DNA of 64,000 bases from Peronospora farinosa (GCA_947646735.1 CANTFK010000153.1:283798-347797); one strand, 5' to 3'. Counted from the first letter of the stretch, positions 33,411 to 45,500 are shown. Made by a program: numbers and translations. The notes: generated by a model not told the origin, from the sequence alone.

Positions 33411-34152
33411 CGGGGCCCATCGAAGAAAGAATTGAGGGATGTCACGAGCAAAGAACAGGATTGTGAATTGTTGAATACGTCTGGTCATCAAATACATGGA
33501 AACCTACTACTTTGCCAAGGAAGCAAGACAAGGATGCACGGGGTCTTGACGCAGTTCGGAAGACCAGCGCGCACGGCACAGCTGTGGAGAAGTGGCTGAA
33601 GTATTGGGGTCCCTGAGGATATCACAATAAAAGGGGAAATAATCCAGGCCTCGCAAGATTTCAAAATTCAAATGAGGGTCACCAGGGACAGGATACCAGT
33701 TACCGGGGACAGGACTTCCAGCCATTAGGGACAGGCATATCGATTACCGGGGACAGGAATTCCAGCTATCGGGGACAGGGTTTCCAGTAACCGGGGACAG
33801 GGTTTACTGTAATCGGGGATAGTGTTTACAGTCAACAGAGACAGGCGTATGTACAGAAGTGCCAGAGAAATGGAGTCCCTTCGTAGTTATTATAATAACC
33901 GGCGTGAAAGATCTCGGTCACTGAGCGACAGGGAGTGACCAAGACCCCGAACTGGTGCAAGGTCCCGAGTTCCGAGAAGGTACCAGGTTGTCCTACACTA
34001 CAGCCCGAAGTTCCAGTGCCGCTAAGGCAGCCTAGGACAACCCCAGGTGACCGGTTGGCCCCAGGTGATTGGTTGAACACAGGTGACTATTTGACCCCAT
34101 TCCATTTTAAATGAATATTGAGAATTAGATGTAGATTTATCAAAAAAAATCC

Positions 34153-34199
34153 TAGAGTATTAGCCTTCTAAGCTCTATAATCTTGGTTCGAGTCCAAGA
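34153..34199 (+). pseudogene. partial mitochondrial tRNA, probably tRNA-Arg(UCU)
   Basis: The anticodon-loop sequence CTTCTAA (anticodon TCT) is followed by a clean T-arm, CTTGG-TTCGAGT-CCAAG. The anticodon stem is imperfect and no proper D-arm or acceptor is visible upstream, so it is truncated or decayed. Confidence 0.5.
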
Positions 34200-34412
34200 G
34201 AAAAAAATTAGTTTATAAAAAAAATAAAGCTTAATTTTTTAGCCTCTAATGCGAACTACTTTTGAAAAAGTATTATGAAAAGTGTATATTTCACGAAGTT
34301 AATAAAATTTAGAGTATAATATTATTTAATAATACTCAATTTATTTTACTTATATAAATAAGCTATTTCCTGAAAAAATTAAAGTTTTTGTCACTTTTTT
34401 ATAAATATGTAA

Positions 34413-34518
34413 TTAAAATTCTTTTTCAAAATAAATAATTTTTATAATTTTTAAATAATCAAAAGACCTTAAAATACTTATAAAAATACCAAAAAAACTA
34501 AACTATAATAATCAATTT
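34413..34518 (-). pseudogene. nad2: nad2 C-terminal fragment (mitochondrial origin)
   Basis: Minus-strand reading FFGIFISILRSFDYLKIIK then IIYFEKEF and TAA matches the C-terminal end of NADH dehydrogenase subunit 2, a proton-pumping membrane subunit of complex I. It is joined upstream to nad4 sequence at a shared TAGTTTAGTTTTTTTGG stretch. Confidence 0.6.
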
Positions 34519-34629
34519 TCCTATGGTTGCAAAAACTGCTGTTGTAGTGTTATCCTCAAAAACTCCAGTGAAAATTAGAATTTCTCCTACAAAACTACTT
34601 GAACCTGGAATAGACATATTTGCTAATAC
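34519..34629 (-). pseudogene. nad4: nad4 internal fragment (mitochondrial origin)
   Basis: Minus-strand reading VLANMSIPGSSSFVGEILIF matches a highly conserved membrane segment of NADH dehydrogenase subunit 4. Only about 37 codons are present. Confidence 0.75.
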
Positions 34630-34639
34630 ATAAATAAAT

Positions 34640-34804
34640 AATACTATCTAAAGCATCACTACACCAAATATAAATAAAACCTATAACTAATTCAACTAAA
34701 AATTCAATCATAGTCCAAAAACCCCACGAAAAATTTGAGCTTAAAGTTAAAACCCAAGGAAAAACAAAAACCGCCTCTATCTCAAAAAAAATAAAAATAA
34801 TACA
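34640..34804 (-). pseudogene. nad3: nad3 C-terminal two-thirds (mitochondrial origin)
   Basis: Minus-strand reading FFEIEAVFVFPWVL, GFWTMIEFLVELVIGFIYIW and ALDS matches NADH dehydrogenase subunit 3 (conserved F-D/E-I-E, FPW, GFIYEW, ALDW). The start is missing: upstream it joins nad2 sequence in frame-shifted fashion. Confidence 0.8.
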
Positions 34805-34805
34805 T

Positions 34806-34990
34806 AAAAATACCAAAAAAAACTAAACTAAAATAATTATTTTTTATAGCGAAAAAAATATAAATAATTTTGAAAAATATCCAGCTACTGGTAGTATACC
34901 TGCTAAGGAAAAAATATCTAACATTAAAATAATTGCTATTAATTTATTTATACCAATTATTTTAATGTTAAATATTTTTTCCTGAATTTT
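34806..34990 (-). pseudogene. nad2: nad2 internal fragment (mitochondrial origin)
   Basis: Minus-strand reading INKLIAIILMLDIFSLAGIL, PVAGYFSKLFIFFS, then after a one-base shift IKNNYFSLVFFGIFM, matches NADH dehydrogenase subunit 2. The continuation FFGIFIS... is found about 300 bp away at 34505, so the nad3-nad4 block splits nad2. Confidence 0.65.
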
Positions 34991-35244
34991 TTAAAATGTT
35001 TTCAAATTTTATTGGATATCTAATAATTATTTAGTCAAAGATAATTAAATAATTATTAGTTATTATTAAAAAATAAGAGTTAATATAATAAAAATAACAA
35101 AATTATGGAATTAATAAAAATTAAAATTTAATCTTGTTTTTGATTAAATAACCAATTGATGTGTCTATTCATACAAATGTAAAAAATAATAATGAATTAT
35201 TTTTATTATTTAATGCAGTTTTTATTTTAGATAAATAAATTATT

Positions 35245-35305
35245 AGCAAAAATAGTAGTTCAAATCTACCTAGGCTCAAAGAATAATTATCTCAATTGGT
35301 AGAGT
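35245..35305 (+). pseudogene. two partial mitochondrial tRNAs
   Basis: A 3' half with T-arm GTAG-TTCAAAT-CTAC ends near 35277. A 5' half, GAATAATTATCTCAATTGGTAGAGT, starts at 35281 and is cut at the NUMT border. The identities cannot be read because the anticodons are missing or unclear. Confidence 0.5.
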
Positions 35306-36236
35306 GACCGGTGGACCCCAGGGGACCCGGTTGAGCCCACTGTCACACGGGCCTCATGAAGCCAGGTGACCGGTGGACCCCAGGGAATAGAAGGCACAAG
35401 GCTTCCTTAAAGTGCAGAGCCGGTACAAGTCCCATGTCCTAAAAGAGCCAGTTGTTCTTCCACAAGTTGACACGTGTTACCATCCAGAGCGAAGGGTTAG
35501 GGTTTGGCAAGAAAAGCATACAGAGAATAAGGTAAATAAACACACTCGAATTTGCATTACACGTGGCAGCTCCAAGCGCCTCCTCTTAGCTTCTCCGTCA
35601 CCTCACCTATTCCGGGCGGGATACCCTTTGGCCCACCGACGTCAGGTGAGGTGACGGCTCAAGCAACGCAAGTTGAACCTCAGGATAGTTGGCCTGAGGT
35701 GTCAAGTTAGTGTCAAGACTCAAGTGCGAGCTTGTTTCGATCTACCCACCTGTTCCGGGGAAGGGATTTATTTTGGCCCCCCCCCCCCGTTAGAGACAGT
35801 CGTGTGGTAAGATTCAAGCTCGAACGAACCCCAGGAAGTATTTTGGCCTGTGGGTTCGTACCCATTCTACGACCCGCTATAGTAAGCGGTTTCCCTACGG
35901 GGAACAAGAAAAGGGTCGAAAGACCAAGAAACCGTTAGCCACCAAAGGGGTACATAGTACCAGGTGCACTGCTCTCGACCCAGTCGATTGAGCCCAAGAA
36001 ACCCTGGGCCCGAGTGAAGTATATCCACTCGTGGCCCCCAAGTCCCTCCATACAAGACCAAGTCTTTAAGTCTTCTGAGCCAACCGAGAAGCAAGACCAT
36101 CCAAGCCGACGGGTACACAAGGTGAGACACAAGGTTAACACGACACGGTATAGGGATACCCCCTCCGTAAGTCGGCAGTCCGGCGCTGTGTGTGTTTGTG
36201 GATCTCCTACGTTGTTTGAGAATCCACTCCGCCACA

Positions 36237-36609
36237 TGTGCGTACTTGTGAAACGTGTCGACGGGTGAAACCCTCGCCCCATTCGGCAGAGCCGCTGGCT
36301 AGTTTGCCTATTCCCACTGGGTGCTGGGAGTCCATTGGTATAGATTTTGTGTTTGGCCTACCGAAAAATTCGCATGGCAACACAGATATTGTGGACTTTG
36401 CTAGCCATTTAAGCAATATGGCTCACATAGCGGATGTGCTAGACTCGATCGATGGTAATGGTACAGCGGAACTGTTTATCGATCGAGTGTTTCACTAACA
36501 TTGCTTGCCAGTGGCAATTTTTTCTGATCGTGAACCTCGTATTACCGGTAAGTTTTAAAAGGCCGTCTTCATGGTGCTTGGCACCCTGTTGGACATGTTC
36601 ATAGCGAAT
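36237..36609 (+). pseudogene. Gypsy integrase fragment
   Basis: Reads CVRTCETCRRVKPSP (second half of the zinc-binding region), IGIDFVFGLPKNSHGN (first catalytic Asp), DNGN/TAELFIDRVFH, then IFSDREPRITGKF (second Asp) with stops at 36496 and near 36555. It is related to, but diverged from, the integrase at 6055-6712. It lies between the C2 LTR and the D 5' LTR, both of which appear to have inserted in it. Confidence 0.75.
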
Positions 36610-37564
36610 TGTAAAGGAGCGAGTAAACAAATTTTCCTAAAGTAAAGATCTCGATCCAAGTTATGTGGATTACGCATCAAATATTGATCGCGATCCATTG
36701 TGCAGACAATGCGATCCAGTTCAAAACCGCGATCCAGTTCAAAACCACGATCTGACTCAGAACCGCGATCCGAAGCGATCGTAATCCGAAAAAGATAGCG
36801 ATTTAGTTCCCAAGAGTCACGCATTATGGATCGACCGCGATCCTGAACTGATACGCGATCTGATTCAGATCGCGATTAAAGAATAAGGCAAGATTGCCAG
36901 TGGATCGGGATGGCGAAGGTATCTGGAGTGGACCACAAATCGAGATCTGATTTTTCTGAAAGGACGGAATGTGGTAATAGATCCTGAGCTACAGATAGGC
37001 AGACTCGTAGGTTTTGATATTTGATTGGTTAACACTAAACAGAGTTCAATTTTACTTCTAAGTACACGTGTCGACTTCTCTATTCCGGGCAGGATATTTG
37101 GCCTCCCGACGCCGAGAATATCGACTGCAAGTACACCCTGGATTGTTTTGGCCAGGGGAAGGAATTCTTAACAAAACAACTCAACTGCGATCGGACGCAT
37201 AAATAACAAGTAAGGGCAAGGCAAGCAGGTGCAGGACGGATCAAGTGGTCAGAAGGTTCTGCTCAAGTGGTCAGAAGATTCAAGCTTCGTCTTAATGGAC
37301 TATTGGGATCGATTGGGAAGATCACACCAAGTACTCTGTCAATCTTGTGAAGATTTCCACAAAATCACCAAACCCCCTATCCCTAACCCGATTCGGATTA
37401 ACATCGACTCAAGTCTACCTAGAAGAGAGCAACCCGCCCTACCGACGGGTACACAAGGTGAGGAAGGCTTTATACACGGGGTACCCCCTCCGTTAGTCAG
37501 TCGTCCGGGCGCCATTGGAGAGTTGGAGTCGCATCAGCAATTTTGCGAATACCACTCCGCCACA
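36610..37564 (+). repeat. 5' LTR of D (about 955 bp)
   Basis: The right edge CCGCCACA at 37564 is exact. The left edge (TGTAAAGGAGCGAG) is taken by weak alignment with TGTGGCGAAGCGAAGGAG at 49740 and is uncertain. GATC-rich from 36645 to 36900; near-collinear with the other D LTRs from about 36950 onward. Confidence 0.65.
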
Positions 37565-39856
37565 ATGGTGCGCGTGCCCGAATCTTCTGGTGACTCGGGA
37601 TTTCACCGTGAGTCTCAGAGAGAAAATGTAAAGGTCAAAATTGAACCTGGGATTGAAGAGTCAGCGGCAAAGGGATCACCGCAGACGTGTGAAGAAAAAA
37701 GATCCCCGGATCATCAGCGTTTTGGGAGGGGCGCAGATGAAAAGAAAACCAAAGAGGGAGATCAAGAGATTGATCTGGAAGAAAACCCTCTACCCCCTCC
37801 CCAGGTCCTTTCGAGGACCCCTGCGGATCGCGTTTTGCAACGCGATCCGCTGGATAAAAATCCGACGGTTAAAATCGAAGGGAACTTTTTTCAAAACCAC
37901 TCCGAATTCGAAGAAGAAGAAGAATTCGAAGCCATCTCGAGTGAAGATGAAGGCGCCTGAGTCGGATCATGATGATGCCGACATGAAGCTGGCGCATGAG
38001 GAAGACAAGGCGAAAGGATGGCAACTGGATCGGTTGGAATGGTGTTTTCATTGGAAGGCGCTTAAAGATCTGTTGTCAATCGATCCAGTTCTAAAAATTT
38101 TGAAACCGAAGTTAATTGGATCGCTGCGAGGACCAATTTCAGCTCCCATTCCGACACCGAATCAGTTGGAAGCGATCCGTCGGCTTATGGAGTTGCTCCA
38201 AAACGCTGGATTCACCGCTGGAGCTTTTGACGCACAGGTGCTGTTGGAATGCGATCATGATCGGGTGATCCAAGCAGGGCGATCTCTTTTATCGAAGCTA
38301 GTTCCTCTCACTGGAGAGCGCGATCCGGTGGATCAGACGATTTAGCCGATTGCAGATATACCAAAAGGATATCATACTGGATCTTCGCAGTATATGTCAG
38401 CGGAATCCGAAGGGGAGTCGGACGACTCGATTAATATGCAGCGAATGTCACTTGGACCGGCTGGAGCAGCGCATATTCGCGAGCGACTGGCACCAATTTA
38501 GGCCAGAGAACAATCGACGACGGCACTCACAGCTGAAGACATGAATGTGAATGGATCAGGTCAATTGCAATCTTATTTTGAAGCTGCCATGAGAAAGTAC
38601 GAGCAGGATCAAGCTCGCATGATCGCCAGTCGATCCGCGATCCCCACAAACACCCCAAACGTTTGCATTTCGGATGTGGATATGGAATCGGCCGGATCGC
38701 GTCAATCGCGATCCAATAATTACGATCCAGACGATTTGGGTCTGGAGGATCCAAGACGACCACAAGTCGCAAGTGTAGGCGCTGTACCTGATGGTGGACT
38801 TGTCACGCAGCGAATTCGAATGTCTGCGATCGCAGACCTGGAAGAATTCACAGGACGGGACTAGGACGAAGATCGGGCGAGAAGCTGGGTCAACAAGGCC
38901 AAGTCTGCATTCTTACGCGATCAAGCCCCGGACGATGAAAAATGTCTAGTATTTGGTGACTTACTCACGGGGCCGGCGCGAAATTGGTACATCCAGTTAA
39001 GTCGATCCACCCGGAATTCGTGGAAGTCGTTGCTGGAAACCTTCATGATCCAATATTGTGGATATGGTATGTCTGTCGGGAGACAATATTACCATGCGAA
39101 GAAGCGATCTGATGAAACTCCATTGGAATATTTGTATCGGCTGAATGTAGCCGCGATCCGAGCAAAATCCCCATTCGGGAAGGATCGCCCTCAATTCGCC
39201 GAGAGCATGTGGAACATTTCATTGGTACACTTGATGATCGCGATCTGGCTAAGCAGTTGACGTTGTTACGCCTTGGAGACGCCGATGATATGGAAGAAAC
39301 TCTGCGAACATATCAACGCATGGAGGGAAGACAGTATCCGAGTGCAATGGGGTCGAGCAATTTTCGTCAGCGGTCTGCGTCGGCATCCACTCCGGCACCC
39401 TCGAAACCAACTCGTGCCGTGAGAGCGATTCGCCTGGAAGGCAGTAGCAGTGAGTCAGACTAGGATATTAGTGGATCAGACGCCGAAACAGATCGAAGCA
39501 ACCTATGTGTGGCCACAGTACCTGATCGCGTGAAGAAATATAGTGATCAACGCGCGGGATCGGACCATTTGGATCAAGATCGCGGTCCAGATCGCGTGGT
39601 GAATCAAAAGGCTTGTACCCATTGTGGGTCGAAGAAACACGATGATCGTGGATGCTGGAAGAGACTAACGTGTCAGAAGTGTGGTCGTAAGGGACATCCT
39701 TCGGACAAGTGTTTTTACACCTGTGCTGCCTGCGGAGATGTCCATGAGAATGGAAAATGTCGAATGGAAGAATTTTACAACATGATACGCAAGTGGTATG
39801 TCCCAACCAAGCATGCTGAAATGCTCCCGCCGAAGGCTGAAGAAATGTTAAACTAG
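37565..39856 (+). pseudogene. gag of D, broken
   Basis: ATG at 37565 abuts the LTR and overlaps the PBS (TGGTGCGCGTGCCCGAAT, 37566-37583). MVRVPESSGDSGFHRES is followed by an acidic region, then frame changes. LRGPISAPIPTPNQLEAI lies near 38130, VDMESAGS near 38680, LTGPARNWYIQLSRS near 38970, QYYHAKKRSDETPLEYLYRL near 39085. Three zinc knuckles follow at about 39612-39760 (CTHCGSKKHDDRGC, CQKCGRKGHPSDKC, CAACGDVHENGKC). It stops with TAG at 39854-39856. Several indels and stops are present (about 37960, 38345, 38864, 39258, 39463). Confidence 0.85.
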
Positions 39857-39899
39857 GACGCTCGCCAGGTTGGAATCTGGTACGAGCCGAGCGTTCTAG
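39853..39899 (+). promoter_or_regulatory. conserved stem-loop enclosing the gag stop codon (D)
   Basis: CTAGGACGCTCG (39853-39864) pairs with CGAGCGTTCTAG (39888-39899) over 12 bp including the UAG. The inner CCAG/CTGG hairpin is the same as in A2. Next to the UAG the pair is C-G here and U-A in A2, a compensating change that supports an RNA structure. In D the frame after UAG stays open for about 70 codons into the protease region. Confidence 0.7.
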
Positions 39900-41011
39900 G
39901 CTGCATTTATGCATTTGTGGAAAGAAGATCGACAGATCAGGGCGTTATCACTCATATCGACCCGAATAATACATGTGAAGATTCAAAATTTCTGCGTTCA
40001 ATATCAAGTGTCGTAAGAGTGGATGAATATGCCCGATCGCCTGCGAAGATGGAGCTCGACTCATAACCAGTTGAATCACGGGGTTATTGGGAATATCATA
40101 CCCCAGGAAAATGGTTCAAGCAAGCCAAGCAACGGGCAAGATCAACAATGAAAAGGCGATTATTTTGTATGATTCTGGAGCTGAAGTCTCAATCGTCGAC
40201 ACCACCTTTGCTCGTAAGGTAGGATGTGTCATTGACGAGAGTAAGAAGCAAGAATGTGTTGGTATTGGTGAGAACACATACATGACGGATGGTCGTACAA
40301 GAATCAAGATCACGCTGAATGGATCGCTAGTCTATTATTTCGATGCTTGAATAGGAGATTAAGTTGGTCAAGACGCGATCATAGGAATGGAATTCATTGT
40401 CCCAGCTGGAATACGCCTGGATTTGCAGATGGAACACTTTGTTTGCCTGATGAGGTCAGGATACTTCTGAATGGACGAAGACCTCCTTACCGGGCGATCA
40501 TACAAGCGATCACAATTCCAGATCAATATGTGGTGATCCCAGTGGGTAAATCGACCGAAGTGAAGATCGGGGTTAGTCCTCCTAAAGCCAAGATCTGGGT
40601 GAGGCGCGATCCGAAGTGGGTACCTACAGTAACTACGGGGCCAGGTCAGATCAAGTACTTATAAGTGACTGATGTCGGCGATCAAGAAGTGATTGTAAGT
40701 CATGGATCGCCATTAGGATGGTGGATGATCGCTGATATAATACCTCGGTCCCCAGGGTATGTCTCGGTTGGATCGCGTCGGTATAACGAATGGCAGACAT
40801 TAGCGATCGAAGCGACAACGGATCGGGAAGAAGAACCACCGGAAGAATTTACCGGACCGCTAGAGGATCATCCTTCATACCCTACGCCGAAGAGGATCTT
40901 AACCCGTGCGAAGGAGAAAGCAGAAACAGAGACCACGGAAACGGTGAAACTTACGACACGACCCAATGATGAATGCGATGCGATAAAAGAATTCGGTGGC
41001 AACAATGTAGT
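39857..41011 (+). pseudogene. pol of D, part 1: protease and linker
   Basis: ESRGYWEYHTPGKWFKQAK near 40076 precedes a frameshift. Then IILYDSGAEVSIVDTTFARK (aspartic protease, D-S-G) at about 40161 and CVGIGENTYMTDGRTRIKIT follow. A stop at 40348 and a frameshift break the GQDAIIGMEFIVPAG block. The linker reads SVGSRRYNEWQTLAIEATTD (compare SVGSRRYAEWLNLAYESTTD in A2). It is cut at 41011 by a solo LTR. Confidence 0.8.
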
Positions 41012-42558
41012 TGTGGTGGAGTGGATTCTCAAACAACGTGAGAGAACCACAAACATACACAGCGCCGGACTGCCGACTTACGGAGGGGGTACCCCGATAC
41101 CGTGTCGCGTCAACCTTGGGTCTCACCTTGTGTACCCGTCGGCTTGGCTGGTCTTGCTCCTCGTTAGACGCAGAAGACTTAAAGACTTGGTCTTGTATGG
41201 AGGGACTTGGGGGCCACGAGTGGATATACTTCACTCGGGCCCAGGGTTTCTTGGGCTCAATCGACTGGGTCGAGAGCAGTGCACCTGGTACTATGTACCC
41301 CTTCGGTGGCTAACGGTTTCTTGGTCGTTCGACCCTTTTCTTGTTCCCCGTAGGGAAACCGCTTACTATAGCGGGCATTGAATGGGTACGAGCCCACAGG
41401 CCTGGGGTTCGTTCGAGCTTGAATCTTACCACACGACTGTCTCTAACGGGGGGGGGGGGGGCCAAAATAAATCCCTTCCCCGGAACAGGTGGGTAGATCG
41501 AAACAAGCTCGCACTTGAGTCTTGACACTAACTTGACACCTCAGGCCAACTATCCTGAGGTTCAACTTGCGTTGCTTGAGCCGTCACCTCACCTGACGTC
41601 GGTGGGCCAAAGGGTATCCCGCCCGGAATAGGTGAGGTGACGGAGAAGCTAAGAGGAGGCGCTTGGAGCTGCCACGTGTAATGCAAATTCGAGTGTGTTT
41701 ATTTACCTTATTCTCTGTATGCTTTTCTTGCCAAACCCTAACCCTTCGCTCTGGATGGTACCACGTGGCAACTTGTGGAAGAACAACTGGCTCTTTTAGT
41801 ACATGGGACTTGTACCGGCTCTGCACTTTAAGGAAGCCTTGTACCTTCTATTACCTGGGGTCCACCGGTCACCTGGGTCCACCGGTCACCTGGGTCCACC
41901 GGTCACCTAGGTCCACCGGTCACCTGGGTCCACCTGTTGTCTGGGGTCCACCTGTCACCTGGGGTCCACTGGACACCTGGGGTCTACTGGACACCTGGGG
42001 TCCACCGGTCACCCCTGTACCCTGTACCCTGGGCCTCGGTACCCCGGTACCCTGCACCCTGTACCCAGGTCCCTGATACCCTGGTCTCTTGTACCGTGGG
42101 CCCTTGGACCTTGAAGCCTGTACTGTCTTTGCACGTAGAAATACCTTGTACCTTCTTTGAACTTAGGACCCTGGACCACCTCGTGGCACTGGCCCTTTCG
42201 GGTCCTGGTGTGCGCACGGTAGGGTAACCTTGTACCTTTGACTCTGGACGTTCGATACCCCTGTCCCCGGTAGCTGGTACCCCTGTCCCCGGTGACTGGT
42301 ACCCCTGTCCCCGGTAGCTGGTACTCTGTCCCTGGTGCCCTGTCCCTGGTGACTGATACCCTTGTCCCCGGTTGCTAGAAACCCTGTCCACGGTGACTAG
42401 TACTCCGGTCCCTGGTGACTGGAAACTCTGTCCCTGGTGACCCTCGATTGAACCTTGGGACCTTGCGAGGCCTGGTCCCTTGTACCCTGGGGCCCCTGTA
42501 CCCTGGTACCCTGGGGCCTTGGTACCCTGGGCCCCGATTCTCCTGGAACTTCACCACA
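41012..42558 (-). repeat. solo LTR, B+C type, inserted in D pol (1547 bp)
   Basis: Minus strand TGTGGTGAAGTTCC (42558) to CACCACA (41012). It contains a C-type array (41850-42012) joined directly to B-type sequence (42013-42558). The C-segment start (TGTGGAGAAG...) and its neighbourhood are deleted, probably by recombination between minisatellites. Flanks TAGT (41008-41011) and TAGA (42559-42562) are an imperfect 4-bp duplication. D sequence continues on both sides. Confidence 0.75.
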
Positions 42559-45500
42559 TAGAAGATCTAGTGATCGAAGATGAAAGTGAACAAGTAGCGC
42601 AATCTCTGTGGGTGATCAATGCGATCAGAGGGATGTCAAATGTTGATCACGCGCAAGGGCGTGGGGTGAAGAAAATTATACTCACAATAACTATACACAG
42701 AAATGTAGGAGCGCGATCCAGCAATTAATGACCGCTTTCTAGATGATCTGGCAATCAATGACCCCGATCCGACAGTTAATGACCGCGATCTTGCCGATCC
42801 GGTAGTAAATGACCGCGACCTGGCCGATCTGGTAGTTGATGACCGCGATCTGGTCGATCCGGTAGCTGATGACCGCGATCTGGCCGATCCGGATCGCGAT
42901 CTGCGAGAACAAGAGAAAGCTAGTGATATTACGACTATCAACGACTAATGTATTCTAGCCGGAGGAAGTGTACAGATGAATCCTGAAGACTCGATGTATT
43001 ATCACGAGAGTTGTGAATTGTATGCCGAAGATGTGGATCAGCATATGGCTGTCTTGCCTGAGATTGTGTCATCCACCGAAGAAGTTACGATTGATGATAT
43101 CCAAGTGGGCGATCCGGGAGTTCCTTTAACCAAGGACCAAGAAGGTCTACGGCAATTGATTTAAGCGAACCGACACTTACTCATTGGCAAAGGAAACGCG
43201 CTTCCTCCTGCATCTCGAGGAGCAGTATGTGATATCGATGTTGGTGGAGCACACCTGATCGCACAACGAGTACGACCGGTCGCTCCCAAATTTCGCGAGA
43301 AGTTAGCTGACTTGATCAAAGGATTACTATCAGCCAGGATTATCCAGCCGTCGACATCACCATGGGCTTCGCCGATTGTGGTAATTATAAAAAAGAATGG
43401 TGTCGACATTCGGTTATGTATTGACTATCGGCGAGTGAATCAACTCACGAGATTGATGATGTATCCTATGCCGCTGATTAGCGAATTGTTGCAAGATATG
43501 GATAAAGATATGTGGTATTGTTCGTTGGATATGGCCAGTGGATTTTGGGTCGTGGAAATGACCGAGCGACCAAGGATGATTTCTGCTTTTATCACGCCTT
43601 CAGGCCTGTTCGAGTTGTTACGAATGCCGTTTGGGCTAAAAAACTCTCCGCAGATCTACCAACGCCTAATTAATAATGCACTATATGGATACCTCAAGAT
43701 CGCTACGGATCCAATGCAATTGCCACAGGATCACTCGACTCCACTGATACGGTAACGAGATCGCCAAAGCTGGTTGATGTATTCGCTGAAGGCGAACCTG
43801 ATAATAGCCAGAAGCCATCTGTGCTCGGCCGAAGGTCATATATTGATGACATATTGATTCCAGCAACATCGTGGAACTCCTTATATGATAAGGTAAAGCG
43901 ATTGCTGGAAGTATGCAGTGAATGGAATTTGTCGATCAGTCTCGCTAAGAGTTTGTGGGGACGACGTAAGGTAGATTACCTGGGTCATCAAGTCTCACTT
44001 GCAGGAATAGAAGCTCATCCAAAGGATTTGGGATCGCTGGTGAATATTCCGTTCCCGAAAATGTTGCGATCGATGCAATCGTTTCTGGGTAGTTTGAATT
44101 ACTATAGTCGATTTGTCGAAGACTTTTCGATTTATGCGTCAGTGCTATATGAATTACGGGAAGCAGATTTCCACGAAATCCGCCGATCTGACAAGATGAA
44201 TGCATTGGATTCGAATATCGCAACCAGGAATGATTCAGATCAAAAGTTCGATATTGGGGACGATCCAGATCCAGAAGGACGGACTCGATGGGAAAAAGCG
44301 ATGATCGCATTTACCATGTTGAAAGCCAAGATCGCTAATACCCCGATCCTCAAACACTTCGACCCAGATCGACCTCCGGTAATTGGTGTATATGCGAGTA
44401 AATGGGCGGTATCATAAGCTTTGTTGCAGGAGTATGATGGTATATATTGGCCAGTTACGTTTACAAGCCGAACGCTGAAGCCGAATGAGATCAATTACGG
44501 AATGGTCGAGAAGGAGATACTAGCTTTACTTCGGATTTTGGATTTATGTTATTGCATGCTAGTTTCGCGAGAAATTAAAGTTCTTACGCGTTTCTCGACG
44601 ATGGCCTGGTTGGTGCAATCCTCCGGTCTCAATGGCAGGCTAGGTAGGTGGGCCGCATTATTATCGACTTGGACGTTGGAGATCAAGAAATGTGAAAAGG
44701 GCGAATATGAAATACTTGGTGTCCTGGCTGCAAGTGTAACTCCCCGTGAACAAGTCGATGAAGTGTTGATCTCGATCGCTCCCCGGAAACAACCAAGGCA
44801 AACTCTAAGTATGCCACCGCCTACGGTGGAAGAAGATGAAGTCTCTTGGTCGTCAGTTTCGATGGATCGGCACGAACCAAGCGAAAGGGTGGATCATACA
44901 GTGCGATAATATGGAAATTTCCGGAGTGGACTATTGTGGCTGCTGCATCGGAATATGCAGCGGACTTAACAGTGAACGAAGCCGAATATCGGGGTTTACT
45001 ATTAGGCTTTGATCTGTTGGAGAATCAGACTAGGGGACGCGTTATTATTTGTGGCGACTCCAACCTAGTGATTCGACAGATGCGGGGTGAAATCGATTGC
45101 AAGGCTCCTGGACTGCAGTTGTTGCGACAGAGGGCAATGGAGAAGCTTCGATCATGTCCGATCCATGAGTTCTTACACATGAAGCGCGACTGGAACCAAA
45201 GTGCAGATCGACTCGCGAGTACTGCTTTACAGAAGGAACAGGGTATGGTCCTCACTTCGGAAGAAGATCGCCAAGATTTCATTACCCTTAATAGACTGGA
45301 TGAGTTATTGAAGTCGAAGCATACCGAATCGGTGGCTAAAGTTGCTACGATTACCAGATCAACCCGGAAAAGACGTCAACCACCCGAGATTGCAAGAAGA
45401 ATTTGAGCAGCAAATGCGAAGTGAACGAATACGAAAAGCTCAGGATGAGTAATGTTGGATCGCTAGCCTAAAGATTTTTCTGATTGGTGATATAAAGAAT

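Larger units (their letters stand above)
34100..35305. other. nuclear insertion of mitochondrial DNA (NUMT), mosaic
   Basis: A sharply bounded block of about 1.2 kb, very AT-rich against GC-rich surroundings, containing pieces of three NADH dehydrogenase genes and tRNA pieces. It sits inside the LTR minisatellite. At the right edge a tRNA D-arm (CTCAATTGGTAGAGT) runs directly into minisatellite (GACCGGTGGACC), as expected for end-joining at a double-strand break. Gene pieces are out of normal continuity (nad2, nad3, nad4, nad2 again), so several fragments were joined, or the mitochondrial source was already rearranged. Confidence 0.85.
33583..36236 (+). repeat. 3' LTR of C2 (2654 bp) interrupted by mitochondrial DNA
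   Basis: Begins TGTGGAGAAGTGG at 33583 after a weak polypurine tract (CGCGCACGGCACAGC). A short B-type minisatellite runs to about 33850. A C-type LTR segment (AGAAGTGCCAGAGAAATGG) then runs to about 34099, is interrupted, resumes at about 35306 (GACCGGTGGACCCCAGG) and ends GCCACA at 36236. The flank beyond is an old Gypsy integrase fragment. Confidence 0.75.

Noticed and set aside
34595..34816. A working nad3 gene
   Set aside because: It lacks the normal start, is fused to nad4 and nad2 pieces, and sits in nuclear LTR sequence; it is a NUMT fragment.
35778..35787. Long C homopolymer as a regulatory signal
   Set aside because: The same G/C run occurs at the same LTR position at 41450-41460 and 61121-61131 with different lengths; it is simple slippage.
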